From CAYURP01 sp964447175 (GTDB taxonomy: Bacteria; Zixibacteria; MSB-5A5; SM23-73-2): a stretch of 26,104 nucleotides of DNA. Below are positions 1 to 6,699 of this stretch, piece after piece (the stretch's first letter is position 1; every line of letters begins with the position of its first letter). Under the pieces are notes generated by a model that was not told the DNA's origin, ran no database searches, and saw nothing but the letters and a program-made list of their open reading frames with translations. Made by a program: the position numbers and the translations under genes. Location of the stretch: NCBI GenBank assembly GCA_964447175.1, contig CAYURP010000039.1:1-26104 (forward strand). Direction: 5' to 3'.

Positions 1-2126
1 TTGTTTGGTTACCTGTTTTGATTATTATTTTATCGGGTTGTTCTCGAGAGCTGATAAAGCCCCAGATCGAAACTCCCCTTATAAAAAATGAAAAAACCTC
101 ATCTGTGATTGATTCCTTGAACCTGGTGGATCAGATGACTGTCCAGGATCTCAAGGAGGCTGAATACTACTACGGATTGGGCGTGGCTGCAAACAGAGAG
201 GGAAAATGGGAGGAGGCACAAAAGAGTTTCGAGAAAGCCTTAGATATACTTTCGCAACTTGATATCCAAATGGATGATGGAAAATGGGTAGACAAATTCA
301 ACAAGTTACTGCATGAGATATCCGCAGACTATAAGGTGACGCTTTTATCTCTGGGTACTCTTTCCAGCGAGACATCAGTGGATGCCTTTGTGGAAAAGTT
401 CAAAGATGTCGACAACTTCAGGAAACTAAAAAAAGAAGTTAAAGAACCTTCTGAAAAAGAATCCGAAACAATTACCTATGATATGCCTATTGTCTGGAAC
501 GAAAGGGTGGAGGACTGTATCGTATATTTTCAAACGGTAGCCCGAGAGCCTTTTAGAAAATATCTCTGTAGATCGGGTAAATACATAGATCTGATGAAGG
601 ACATTTTGAAGGAAAAGGGAATGCCTCAGGATCTGGCTTACCTGCCGCTGATCGAATCCGGATTTAATCCCCATGCTTATTCCTATGCTCACGCAGTGGG
701 CTGCTGGCAGTTCATCTCCTATACCGGAAAAAAATACGGGTTGGAACAGAATCATTGGTATGATGAGAGAAGGGATTTCGTCAAATCCACCTATGCGGCT
801 GCCAATTATCTTAAGGATCTATATGAGACGTTTGGTGACTGGCTTTTAGCTCTGGCATCCTACAATGCTGGGGCAGGCAGGATACAGAGCGCCATCAAAA
901 AACAGAAGACAAATAATTTCTGGAAGTTGAATTTAAACAAACAGACCAGAAACTTTATTCCCCTTTATATGGCTGCCACCATAATTGCCAAAGATCCCAA
1001 AAGATATGGATTTGATGTGGAATATGAAGAGCCCCTGAAGTGGGATGTGGTCATAGTGAATAAGGCAATGGATTTAAAAGCTGTTGCTGACGTCCTGGAG
1101 GTTCCAGTAGATACTATAAAAGAACTAAATCCAAAACTACGAAGGGAGGTAACTCCACCCAACTACACAAACTTTGAGCTTAGAATCCCTGAAGGAACAA
1201 AAGAGATTTTCGCTCAGAAATATGACAATATTCCGGAGGAGAGCTTATACTTCTTTCACAAGATAAAAAAAGGTGAGAGCGTATCCTCCATTGCCAAAAA
1301 ATACCGGGTTTCACCTTTCTCCATAATTCAAGCCAATAACCTCTCCAAAAAATTCAGGATATATGCTGGCGATTACCTGAAGATTCCCAATTTTTCCTCC
1401 TCTTCCCAAGCAGTGATAAAACAGAAAACATATGAATATACCACTGGTTCCAAAGGCCAGATAATCTATACTGTCAGAAATGGAGATAACCTCTCGGAGA
1501 TAGCGACTTATTTTAAAACCACACCTTATGAAATCGCCCAGGCAAATAATCTAAAAAACCAGAATCTCATCTCCAGAGGACAAAAACTCGTAATTCCTGC
1601 TGATGCTAAACCTGACCCGAAAAAGAATACCTCACAACTGGTGAGTTACATTGTAAGAAAGGGGGATACTTTATCGGACATCGCCAGAAAATTTGGCACC
1701 ACCCCTCAGGAGATTATCCGTATAAATAACCTGAGAGATCAGAATCAGATTTCCATAGGGCAGAAACTTGAACTACCATCTCAAACAGATACAGCAACTC
1801 CCGAGACAATGAGCTATACCGTAAGAAGAGGGGATACCCTCTGGGATATTGCCAAGAAATTTGAAACCACTCCCACGAAAATCGCTCAGATCAATGGGAT
1901 AAAAAGGGCAAGCCTTTTGAGGCCTGGACAGAAACTAAAGATTCAGAAAGGCACAACAACGGTAAACCAGCTTCAGGAACTTGTTTATTATACCATAAGA
2001 TCAGGTGATACCCTGTGGCGGATCGCCCGGATTTATCAGGTGTCTTTGAAAAATCTTATAACCTGGAATCAGACCCAAAATCCCAACCAGCTAAGGGTGG
2101 GAGATAAGATAAAAATATATCGCTAA
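1..2126 (+). CDS. mltD: MltD-like membrane-bound lytic transglycosylase with five LysM repeats (5' end outside window)
   Basis: Cleaves the glycan strand of peptidoglycan to 1,6-anhydro products, probably from a lipid-anchored periplasmic position. Numbering from the TTG at 18, the lipobox L-S-G-C puts the lipidated Cys at residue 8. The frame stays open to the left edge with hydrophobic codons, so the signal peptide and real start lie upstream and this is a partial gene. A TPR-like helix pair lies near residues 47-80. The SLT/GH23 domain is about 180-310: catalytic Glu213 in LIESGFNP, then a WQF motif and ASYNAGAGR. Five LysM modules follow at about 411-457, 482-528, 541-588, 598-645 and 656-702, each with [KRS]xGD/E-x-[LV]xxIA. 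The architecture is typical of MltD, with more LysM units than the E. coli enzyme. sppA follows after 15 nt, probably in the same transcript. Confidence 0.93.
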   Translation, partial: VWLPVLIIILSGCSRELIKPQIETPLIKNEKTSSVIDSLNLVDQMTVQDLKEAEYYYGLGVAANREGKWEEAQKSFEKALDILSQLDIQMDDGKWVDKFNKLLHEISADYKVTLLSLGTLSSETSVDAFVEKFKDVDNFRKLKKEVKEPSEKESETITYDMPIVWNERVEDCIVYFQTVAREPFRKYLCRSGKYIDLMKDILKEKGMPQDLAYLPLIESGFNPHAYSYAHAVGCWQFISYTGKKYGLEQNHWYDERRDFVKSTYAAANYLKDLYETFGDWLLALASYNAGAGRIQSAIKKQKTNNFWKLNLNKQTRNFIPLYMAATIIAKDPKRYGFDVEYEEPLKWDVVIVNKAMDLKAVADVLEVPVDTIKELNPKLRREVTPPNYTNFELRIPEGTKEIFAQKYDNIPEESLYFFHKIKKGESVSSIAKKYRVSPFSIIQANNLSKKFRIYAGDYLKIPNFSSSSQAVIKQKTYEYTTGSKGQIIYTVRNGDNLSEIATYFKTTPYEIAQANNLKNQNLISRGQKLVIPADAKPDPKKNTSQLVSYIVRKGDTLSDIARKFGTTPQEIIRINNLRDQNQISIGQKLELPSQTDTATPETMSYTVRRGDTLWDIAKKFETTPTKIAQINGIKRASLLRPGQKLKIQKGTTTVNQLQELVYYTIRSGDTLWRIARIYQVSLKNLITWNQTQNPNQLRVGDKIKIYR

Positions 2127-2141
2127 TAAGGAGAGAATCCG

Positions 2142-3032
2142 GTGACAAAGGGAAAAGACCTGGTTATAGGAATTATCATAGTAGCAAGTTTTTTGTTGAT
2201 ACTTCTAATCCTGGTTGTGGGAATGTGGGGTCTTTACGGTGGGGCTGACGTAGGAATGAGCGGATGGGGTAAAAAGGTGGCTATAATCGAAGTTAACGGA
2301 GTGATCTCCAGCTCATTGGATGTAATCCGACAGCTTAAAAAATATTCCAGTGACAGTTCCGTCCCGGCAATCGTCCTTCACATCAACAGCCCGGGCGGTC
2401 TGGTGGCTCCTTCTCAGGAGATATATGAGGAGATAAACAAGGCTCGGGAGAAGGGGAAAAAAGTGATTGCTTCCTTATCCAGTGTGGCTGCCTCGGGAGG
2501 CTATTATATTGCCTGTGCCTCCGATACCATAGTTTCCAATCCGGGAACATTAACCGGCAGCATCGGGGTGATATTCGAGTTTCCGGTTGCCGAGAAGCTT
2601 TTCAAAAAGATCGGATTGGAGTTTGAGGTGGTAAAATCCGGCGAGCTGAAGGATATGGGCACCTATGCTCGGCGCATGACTGAAAAGGAAGAAAAGGTTT
2701 TACAGGAGCTGATCAACGATACCTATGACCAGTTCGTAGATGTAGTAGTCGAGCAAAGAGAAATACCCAAAAAGGAGGTTTTAAAATTCGCTGATGGCAG
2801 GGTTTTCACCGGCAGGCAAGCTAAAGAATTAGGTCTGGTGGATGTTCTGGGCAATCTGGAAGATGCCATAAAAATCGCCGGAGAGATGGGAGGAATAGAA
2901 GGACCTCCTGGCACCATAAGGGAAAAAAAGGGGAAAATTACCTTCTTCGATCTTTTAACCCAGAAACTGAATAGCTGGATTAATCTGGACCAGACCCAGT
3001 TTATGCCCAGACTGCAGTATATCTATAAATAG
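2142..3032 (+). CDS. sppA: Signal peptide peptidase SppA, short (36K-type) form
   Basis: Inner-membrane serine protease that degrades cleaved signal peptides. GTG start with AAGGAG at 2128-2133. One N-terminal membrane segment (about residues 9-30) is followed by a ClpP/crotonase-like domain. The oxyanion-region motif INSPGG, the nucleophile Ser118 in SVAASGGYY and the general base Lys170 in GELKDMGTY are all present. The 52-residue Ser-Lys spacing equals that of B. subtilis SppA (Ser147/Lys199), which supports the single-domain Ser/Lys dyad form rather than the tandem E. coli 67K form. At 296 aa the length is normal. It sits between a peptidoglycan hydrolase and a small zinc ribbon gene. Confidence 0.95.
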   Translation: MTKGKDLVIGIIIVASFLLILLILVVGMWGLYGGADVGMSGWGKKVAIIEVNGVISSSLDVIRQLKKYSSDSSVPAIVLHINSPGGLVAPSQEIYEEINKAREKGKKVIASLSSVAASGGYYIACASDTIVSNPGTLTGSIGVIFEFPVAEKLFKKIGLEFEVVKSGELKDMGTYARRMTEKEEKVLQELINDTYDQFVDVVVEQREIPKKEVLKFADGRVFTGRQAKELGLVDVLGNLEDAIKIAGEMGGIEGPPGTIREKKGKITFFDLLTQKLNSWINLDQTQFMPRLQYIYK

Positions 3033-3052
3033 TAAAAGCAAGGCCAGAAAAG

Positions 3053-3274
3053 ATGCCTATTTATGAATATATATGTAAGAAATGCGGAAAACGGTTTGAA
3101 ATTCTGCATAGAAGTTCCGATCAGTCAAAAATATCCTGCCCCGGATGCAAAAGGGAAAAGGTGGAGAGGATTTTATCTTCCTTTGGATTCTCAGCGGGTA
3201 ATAAATTTGTCAGCTCAGGATCTGAAGTTAGTTGTTCCACCTGCGCTTCAAAGAATTGTGATACCTGTAGATAA
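3053..3274 (+). CDS. FmdB-family zinc ribbon protein
   Basis: A small protein of 73 aa whose N-terminus (MPIYEYICKKCGKRFE) is the hallmark of the FmdB/CxxC_CXXC_SSSS regulatory zinc-ribbon family. Two CxxC pairs (CKKC near residues 8-11 and CPGC near 34-37) should bind one zinc. A second Cys cluster (CSTC, CDTC) lies in the Ser/Cys-rich tail. The family is widespread; roles in regulation or metal handling have been suggested but not shown generally, so no specific function is claimed. The start is fixed by the conserved MPIYEY. Only a weak ribosome-binding site precedes it, 20 nt after sppA. An overlapping 83-codon frame starting at 3063 is a shadow. Confidence 0.88.
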   Translation: MPIYEYICKKCGKRFEILHRSSDQSKISCPGCKREKVERILSSFGFSAGNKFVSSGSEVSCSTCASKNCDTCR

Positions 3275-3315
3275 AAATCAATGTTTCAACTCATTAAAAC
3301 ATCAGGAGGTGTAAG

Positions 3316-3600
3316 ATGACCAAAGCAGATCTGGTGGAGAAGGTTGCTGAAAAAACCGGACTGACCAGAACCGACGTGGCGGTGGTAGTGGATGGGTTTC
3401 TGGATGCGATAAAGGCCTCGATGGAGCAGGGAAATAACATTGAGATTCGAGGCTTTGGTACATTTAAGATCAAGCAAAGGAAGGCTCGAAAGGCACGCAA
3501 TCCCCGCACCGGGGATGAAGTTCCCGTCCCGGATAGAAAAGTTCCCGTATTTAAACCCTCTAACGAATTCAAGAATTTAATTGTCAAGCTGCCATTGTAA
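3316..3600 (+). CDS. hup: HU/IHF-family DNA-binding protein
   Basis: Nucleoid-associated protein that bends DNA as a dimer. The 94-aa sequence has the whole HU fold: two N-terminal helices (MTKADLVEKVAEKTGL), the GFGTFKIKQR strand, the DNA-inserting arm RKARNPRTGDEVPVP with its tip Pro, and the closing helix FKPSNEFKNLI. A very strong Shine-Dalgarno, AGGAGGTG at 3304-3311, lies 4 nt before ATG, suggesting high translation. Sequence alone does not distinguish HU from IHF. The arm is followed by KVPVFKPS as in HU-like proteins of many phyla. The next gene, a tiny basic peptide, starts 12 nt downstream. Confidence 0.95.
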   Translation: MTKADLVEKVAEKTGLTRTDVAVVVDGFLDAIKASMEQGNNIEIRGFGTFKIKQRKARKARNPRTGDEVPVPDRKVPVFKPSNEFKNLIVKLPL

Positions 3601-3612
3601 AAGGAGAAAAGA

Positions 3613-3708
3613 ATGCCCTCAGGCAAAAAAAGAAAAAGACATAAAATTAAAACTCATAAAAGAAAAAAAAGACTGAGAAGAGATCGCCATAAAAAGAAGA
3701 AAAGATAG
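3613..3708 (+). CDS. 31-aa AURKAIP1/COX24-domain (bS22/mS38-like) ribosomal peptide
   Basis: A 31-residue, extremely basic peptide (starts MPSGKKRKRHKIKTHKRK, ends HKKKKR) with about two thirds Lys/Arg/His. The KKRKRxKxxxHKRKKRLRRxRxxKKK pattern is that of the AURKAIP1/COX24 domain, found in mitochondrial small-subunit protein mS38 and in mycobacterial ribosomal protein bS22. A role as a small-subunit ribosomal peptide is therefore likely but inferred. A good Shine-Dalgarno (AAGGAG at 3601-3606) stands 6 nt before ATG. The TAG stop directly abuts the ATG of the phosphoesterase gene, so the two may be translationally coupled. The gene is easily missed by length cut-offs. Low complexity is the main reason for caution. 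Confidence 0.82.
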   Translation: MPSGKKRKRHKIKTHKRKKRLRRDRHKKKKR

Positions 3709-4191
3709 ATGACTCTCTTTGTCATTTCAGATACCCACGTTCCAGAGATGAATAAAAAAATTCCGGAGGAGTTCCTGTCCCAGATCAAAGATCAGGATAT
3801 CCTTTTTCACGCAGGTGATTTCACCAATCTCCACACTCTGAGGGAACTGGAAGGAAGATGCAAGCTCTATGCGGTCCGCGGAAACATGGACGATTCGGAT
3901 GTAAAGAAGCTCCTTCCGGATAAAAGGATAGTCGAGATCTCAGGAAAAAGAATCGGGATAATTCATGGCTGGGGCGCTCCCCTTGATCTGGCAGAGAGGG
4001 TTCTGAAAAAGTTCGAACAAGACTTAGACGTCTTGATCTTTGGGCATTCCCACAATCCCTGTCATAAAAAGCAAGGCAAGACCTTGCTTTTCAACCCGGG
4101 AAGTATAGGCAATCCCAGCCTTAAAAATAGAACCTATGGAATCCTGAATTTAGAGCAAGATGAAATCTGGGCAGACATACAAAACTTATGA
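3709..4191 (+). CDS. YfcE/MJ0936-type metallophosphoesterase
   Basis: Small dinuclear-metal phosphodiesterase of the calcineurin-like superfamily. In 160 aa all the metal-binding motifs occur in order: D8-x-H10 (ISDTH), GD (Asp37 in HAGD), GNxD (Asn59), His86 in IIHGWG, and GHSH (His113, His115). Length and motif spacing match E. coli YfcE and Methanocaldococcus MJ0936, which hydrolyse phosphodiesters in vitro; the physiological substrate is unknown. The ATG follows directly on the stop of the 31-aa peptide gene without its own clear Shine-Dalgarno, so coupling is likely. It ends the first gene cluster, 66 nt before tRNA-Arg. Confidence 0.9.
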   Translation: MTLFVISDTHVPEMNKKIPEEFLSQIKDQDILFHAGDFTNLHTLRELEGRCKLYAVRGNMDDSDVKKLLPDKRIVEISGKRIGIIHGWGAPLDLAERVLKKFEQDLDVLIFGHSHNPCHKKQGKTLLFNPGSIGNPSLKNRTYGILNLEQDEIWADIQNL

Positions 4192-4221
4192 TGATATAAA
4201 CGGTGGAGGAGGTGCAGGGTA

Positions 4222-4256
4222 CTAACAACCATTAACTATCAACCAACAACTAAACA
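4222..4256 (+). repeat. Degenerate heptanucleotide tract (CYAWYAA, five units) abutting a tRNA gene
   Basis: From 4222 the sequence runs in exact 7-nt register. Units start at 4222, 4229, 4236, 4243 and 4250. The first four fit CYAWYAA exactly (for example CTAACAA, CCAACAA); the fifth (CTAAACA) is degenerate. It contains no G and ends one base before the tRNA. Its function is unknown. Confidence 0.6.
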
Positions 4257-4257
4257 C

Positions 4258-4330
4258 GCCCCTGTAGCTCAGTTGGATAGAGCAGCGGCCTCCGGAGCCG
4301 CGTGCACCCGTTCGAGTCGGGTCAGGGGTA
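4258..4330 (+). tRNA. tRNA-Arg, anticodon CCG
   Basis: A full cloverleaf folds from this stretch. The acceptor stem is 4258-4264 with 4323-4329 (six Watson-Crick pairs and a terminal G-U), with discriminator A at 4330. The D stem is GCTC/GAGC (4267-4270, 4280-4283) and the anticodon stem GCGGC/GCCGC (4285-4289, 4297-4301). The 7-nt loop at 4290-4296 places CCG at 4292-4294, which reads the Arg codon CGG. The T arm is 4306-4322 with loop TTCGAGT. CCA is not encoded, so a CCA-adding enzyme is needed. No clear terminator follows. proS lies 86 nt downstream. Confidence 0.95.
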
Positions 4331-4376
4331 TAAGGAAAATTAAAAGTTCAAAAGTAAAAATTTTTTGAATTTAAAT

Positions 4377-4402
4377 GTAGGGGCGGAGCTCTGTCTCCGC
4401 CC
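4377..4402 (+). repeat. Small palindromic element in the proS leader
   Basis: TGTAG precedes an 8-bp GC-rich stem, GGGCGGAG (4381-4388) with CTCCGCCC (4395-4402), and a 6-nt loop. No T-run follows, so it is not a normal intrinsic terminator. It ends 14 nt before the proS ATG. A second palindrome in the window, at 23471-23500, starts with the same TGTAGG and ends in GCCC, suggesting a dispersed REP-like family. Confidence 0.65.
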
Positions 4403-4416
4403 ATAAAGAAGAAAAG

Positions 4417-6147
4417 ATGAAATGGACTGAAACCTACATACCTACTTTAAGAGAATTTCCAGCTGAGGCGGAGATTATCTCTCATAAGCTTCTGGTCAAG
4501 GCTGGATATATCAGAAAACTGGCTGCAGGTGTTTATATCTATCTCCCCTTGATGCAACTGGTATTAAATAAGATCTCCAATATTGTTAGGGAGGAGATGA
4601 ATAAAGCTGGTGCCCAGGAGATTCTTATGCCTGTTCTGCATCCCTGCGAGCTGTGGCAGATATCCGGAAGATGGGTAACTCTGGGAAAAGAGCTTATGAG
4701 AATGAAAGACCGGCATCAAAGGGATCTGGTCATGGGGGGAACTCATGAGGAGGTGGTTACCGATCTGATAAAAGGGGAGTTAAGATCATATCGCCAGCTA
4801 CCCTTAAATCTCTATCAGATTCAGACCAAATTCAGAGACGAGATCAGACCCAGATTCGGATTGATGCGAGGAAGGGAATTTCTGATGAAAGATGCCTATT
4901 CCTTTGATGCAGACGAGGAAAGCTTCAAAATCAGCTACCAGAAGATGGTGGATGCTTATTTTGCGGTATTCAAGCGCTGCGGACTGGAGACCAAAATGGT
5001 AGAGTCAGACACCGGAGCCATGGGAGGTAAAGCAGCCCATGAATTTATGGTCATAGTTCAGACTGACGGAGGAGAGAATCTCATATTTTACTGCGACAAG
5101 TGTGATTATGCTGCCAATGTGGAGAAGGCAACCTCAATAGAGCTTGAAAAGAAGAAATTCGGGGAAAAACTCAAATCCATGGAGAGGGTGAAAACTCCGG
5201 ATAAAAAATCCGTTGAGGAAATAACCCAGTTCCTTGACATCCCGGCCTGGAAACTGATCAAAACCCTGATTTATAAAGCAGATGGGAATTTAGTGGCAGC
5301 TTTGATCCGGGGAGATCGCCAAATAAACGAGGTCAAATTGAAAAATAAAATCGGGTGTATAGAACTGGAGATGGCTGATCCTGAGTCCATATTAAAGTTA
5401 ACCGGAGCTGAAGTCGGGTTCTCCGGACCTGTTGGTCTAAAAGGAGTCAGGCTGATAGCAGATGAAGAGATTCAGGAGATGAAAAACTGTGTTACTGGTG
5501 CCAACCAGGACGATCATCATCTGATTAATGTCAACCTGCAAAGGGATTTTAAAATAGATGAAGTGGCAGATATAAGAGAGGCAGAAAAGGGAGAGGGATG
5601 TCCCAAATGCCACAAGGGTAAGCTTAAAACGGCTAAAGGAATAGAGGTGGGAAATACCTTTATGCTGGGAACAAAATATAGTTCCTCCTTAGGAGCTCAC
5701 TTCATAGACAAGGATGGAAAAGAAAAGCCCTTTATAATGGGCTCCTACGGTATTGGGATCACCCGAACTGCTCAAGCAGCAGTGGAAAGGTACAATGATG
5801 AGGCAGGTATAATCTGGCCTCCTCCCATAGCCCCTTTTTTGGTGGAGATCGTTCCCATCAATATTGCCCAGGATTCTCAAAAAGAGGTGGCATTGGATCT
5901 ATACCGGAAAATGCAGATGAAAAACATGGAGGTTCTTTTGGATGATAGAGACGAAAGGGTAGGGGTGAAGTTCAACGATGCTGATTTGATCGGGCTACCC
6001 TTGAGAATAAATGTCGGGGAAAAATCGCTTAAACAGGGGAATGTGGAGATATGCATAAGAAAGACCAAGGAGATTATCCCGGTTAAAAAAGAAGAAGCCC
6101 TAGAAAAGTGTGATAAGATCTTAAAAGAAATAAAAGAAAACCTCTAA
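4417..6147 (+). CDS. proS: Prolyl-tRNA synthetase, bacterial type with editing domain
   Basis: Charges tRNA-Pro with proline (class II aminoacyl-tRNA synthetase, cytoplasm). Class II motif 2 is at residues 144-159 (RPRFGLMRGREFLMKD) and motif 3 at 442-450 (GSYGIGITR). Between them, about 225-385, lies the YbaK-like insertion domain that hydrolyses mis-charged Ala-tRNA-Pro. The C-terminal anticodon-binding domain has the usual PINI and LDDRDERVGVKFNDADLIG segments. At 576 aa this is the standard bacterial form rather than the shorter archaeal-eukaryotic type. The start matches the family (MKWTETYIPTLRE). The Shine-Dalgarno is weak (AAGAAG), and a GC-rich hairpin ends 14 nt upstream. It lies downstream of tRNA-Arg and may share its transcript. 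Confidence 0.97.
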   Translation: MKWTETYIPTLREFPAEAEIISHKLLVKAGYIRKLAAGVYIYLPLMQLVLNKISNIVREEMNKAGAQEILMPVLHPCELWQISGRWVTLGKELMRMKDRHQRDLVMGGTHEEVVTDLIKGELRSYRQLPLNLYQIQTKFRDEIRPRFGLMRGREFLMKDAYSFDADEESFKISYQKMVDAYFAVFKRCGLETKMVESDTGAMGGKAAHEFMVIVQTDGGENLIFYCDKCDYAANVEKATSIELEKKKFGEKLKSMERVKTPDKKSVEEITQFLDIPAWKLIKTLIYKADGNLVAALIRGDRQINEVKLKNKIGCIELEMADPESILKLTGAEVGFSGPVGLKGVRLIADEEIQEMKNCVTGANQDDHHLINVNLQRDFKIDEVADIREAEKGEGCPKCHKGKLKTAKGIEVGNTFMLGTKYSSSLGAHFIDKDGKEKPFIMGSYGIGITRTAQAAVERYNDEAGIIWPPPIAPFLVEIVPINIAQDSQKEVALDLYRKMQMKNMEVLLDDRDERVGVKFNDADLIGLPLRINVGEKSLKQGNVEICIRKTKEIIPVKKEEALEKCDKILKEIKENL

Positions 6148-6155
6148 GTTTTTTG

Positions 6156-6184
6156 TTGCGTTCGACAAGTTAAGTTATTATATT
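6156..6184 (+). promoter_or_regulatory. Possible promoter for the rimP-nusA-infB operon
   Basis: TTGCGT (6156-6161) and TATATT (6179-6184) are separated by 17 nt in the only sizeable gap between proS and rimP. Transcription would start near 6191, right at the foot of the hairpin at 6194-6218. The match to consensus is moderate and rests on sequence alone. Confidence 0.4.
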
Positions 6185-6193
6185 TATTGATTC

Positions 6194-6219
6194 AAAGAGT
6201 GGGAATATCCCACTCTTTT
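6194..6219 (+). terminator. Strong stem-loop with T-tail between proS and rimP
   Basis: AAAGAGTGGGA (6194-6204) pairs perfectly with TCCCACTCTTT (6208-6218) around a 3-nt loop. The run of T at 6216-6219 partly belongs to the stem. It could terminate proS transcripts or act as an attenuator or 5' stabiliser for rimP. The T-tract is short for a terminator. It ends 11-23 nt before the candidate rimP starts. Confidence 0.6.
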
Positions 6220-6241
6220 GGCTATTAGAATGAAACGGGAT

Positions 6242-6688
6242 ATGTCCTTGAAGGATAAAATTAAAGAGATGGTATTGCCCCTGGTCAAAGACCAGAATTT
6301 TGAACTGGTGGACCTGGAGATCAAAGGAAAGGGACCTACCACCAGCCTGAGGGTTTTTGTGGACAAACCAGGGGGAATCACCCTCGATGAGTGCACAGCC
6401 CTATCGGAGAAGCTGTCTTTGACTCTGGATATGGAGGATTTTTTCCCAGAGAGATACACTCTGGAAGTATCATCCCCGGGATTGGACCGACCCTTAGTCT
6501 GTGAATCTGACTTCAGAAGAAAAATTGGTGAAAATGTAAAGGTTTTTCTTAAAACTCTCGTAGATAATAAAAGTGTAATTGAAGGTAAAATAGAGGATTT
6601 TAAAGATCAAAAGCTATGGCTGGAATCTGAGGGGGAAATGAAGGTAATAGATTTTGAGAAAATTGAAAAGGCAAAGATAATAATTTAG
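6242..6688 (+). CDS. rimP: Ribosome maturation factor RimP
   Basis: Assists 30S subunit assembly. The 148-aa product has the RimP N-terminal domain with the family signature LEVSSPGLDRPL (about residues 75-86), preceded by FELVDLEI and LRVFVDKPGGITLDEC, and a C-terminal SH3-like half. Three in-frame starts are possible: TTG 6218 (inside a hairpin arm), ATG 6230 and ATG 6242. The last, MSLKDKIKEMV, aligns best with the E. coli start (MSTLEQKLTEMI) and was chosen. None of the three has a recognisable Shine-Dalgarno, unusual for the first gene of a major operon. nusA begins 11 nt after the stop, the usual rimP-nusA-infB order. Confidence 0.93.
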   Translation: MSLKDKIKEMVLPLVKDQNFELVDLEIKGKGPTTSLRVFVDKPGGITLDECTALSEKLSLTLDMEDFFPERYTLEVSSPGLDRPLVCESDFRRKIGENVKVFLKTLVDNKSVIEGKIEDFKDQKLWLESEGEMKVIDFEKIEKAKIII

Positions 6689-6699
6689 GGAGGTTCGGA

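Noticed and set aside
3063..3314. 83-codon frame overlapping the FmdB gene
   Set aside because: The +1 frame of a well-recognised zinc ribbon protein; no conserved features.
4331..4416. T-box riboswitch upstream of proS
   Set aside because: No T-box sequence or specifier stem; only a short hairpin is present.
6218..6241. Upstream TTG start for rimP
   Set aside because: Lies in the right arm of a perfect hairpin, has no Shine-Dalgarno, and adds residues not seen in the family.
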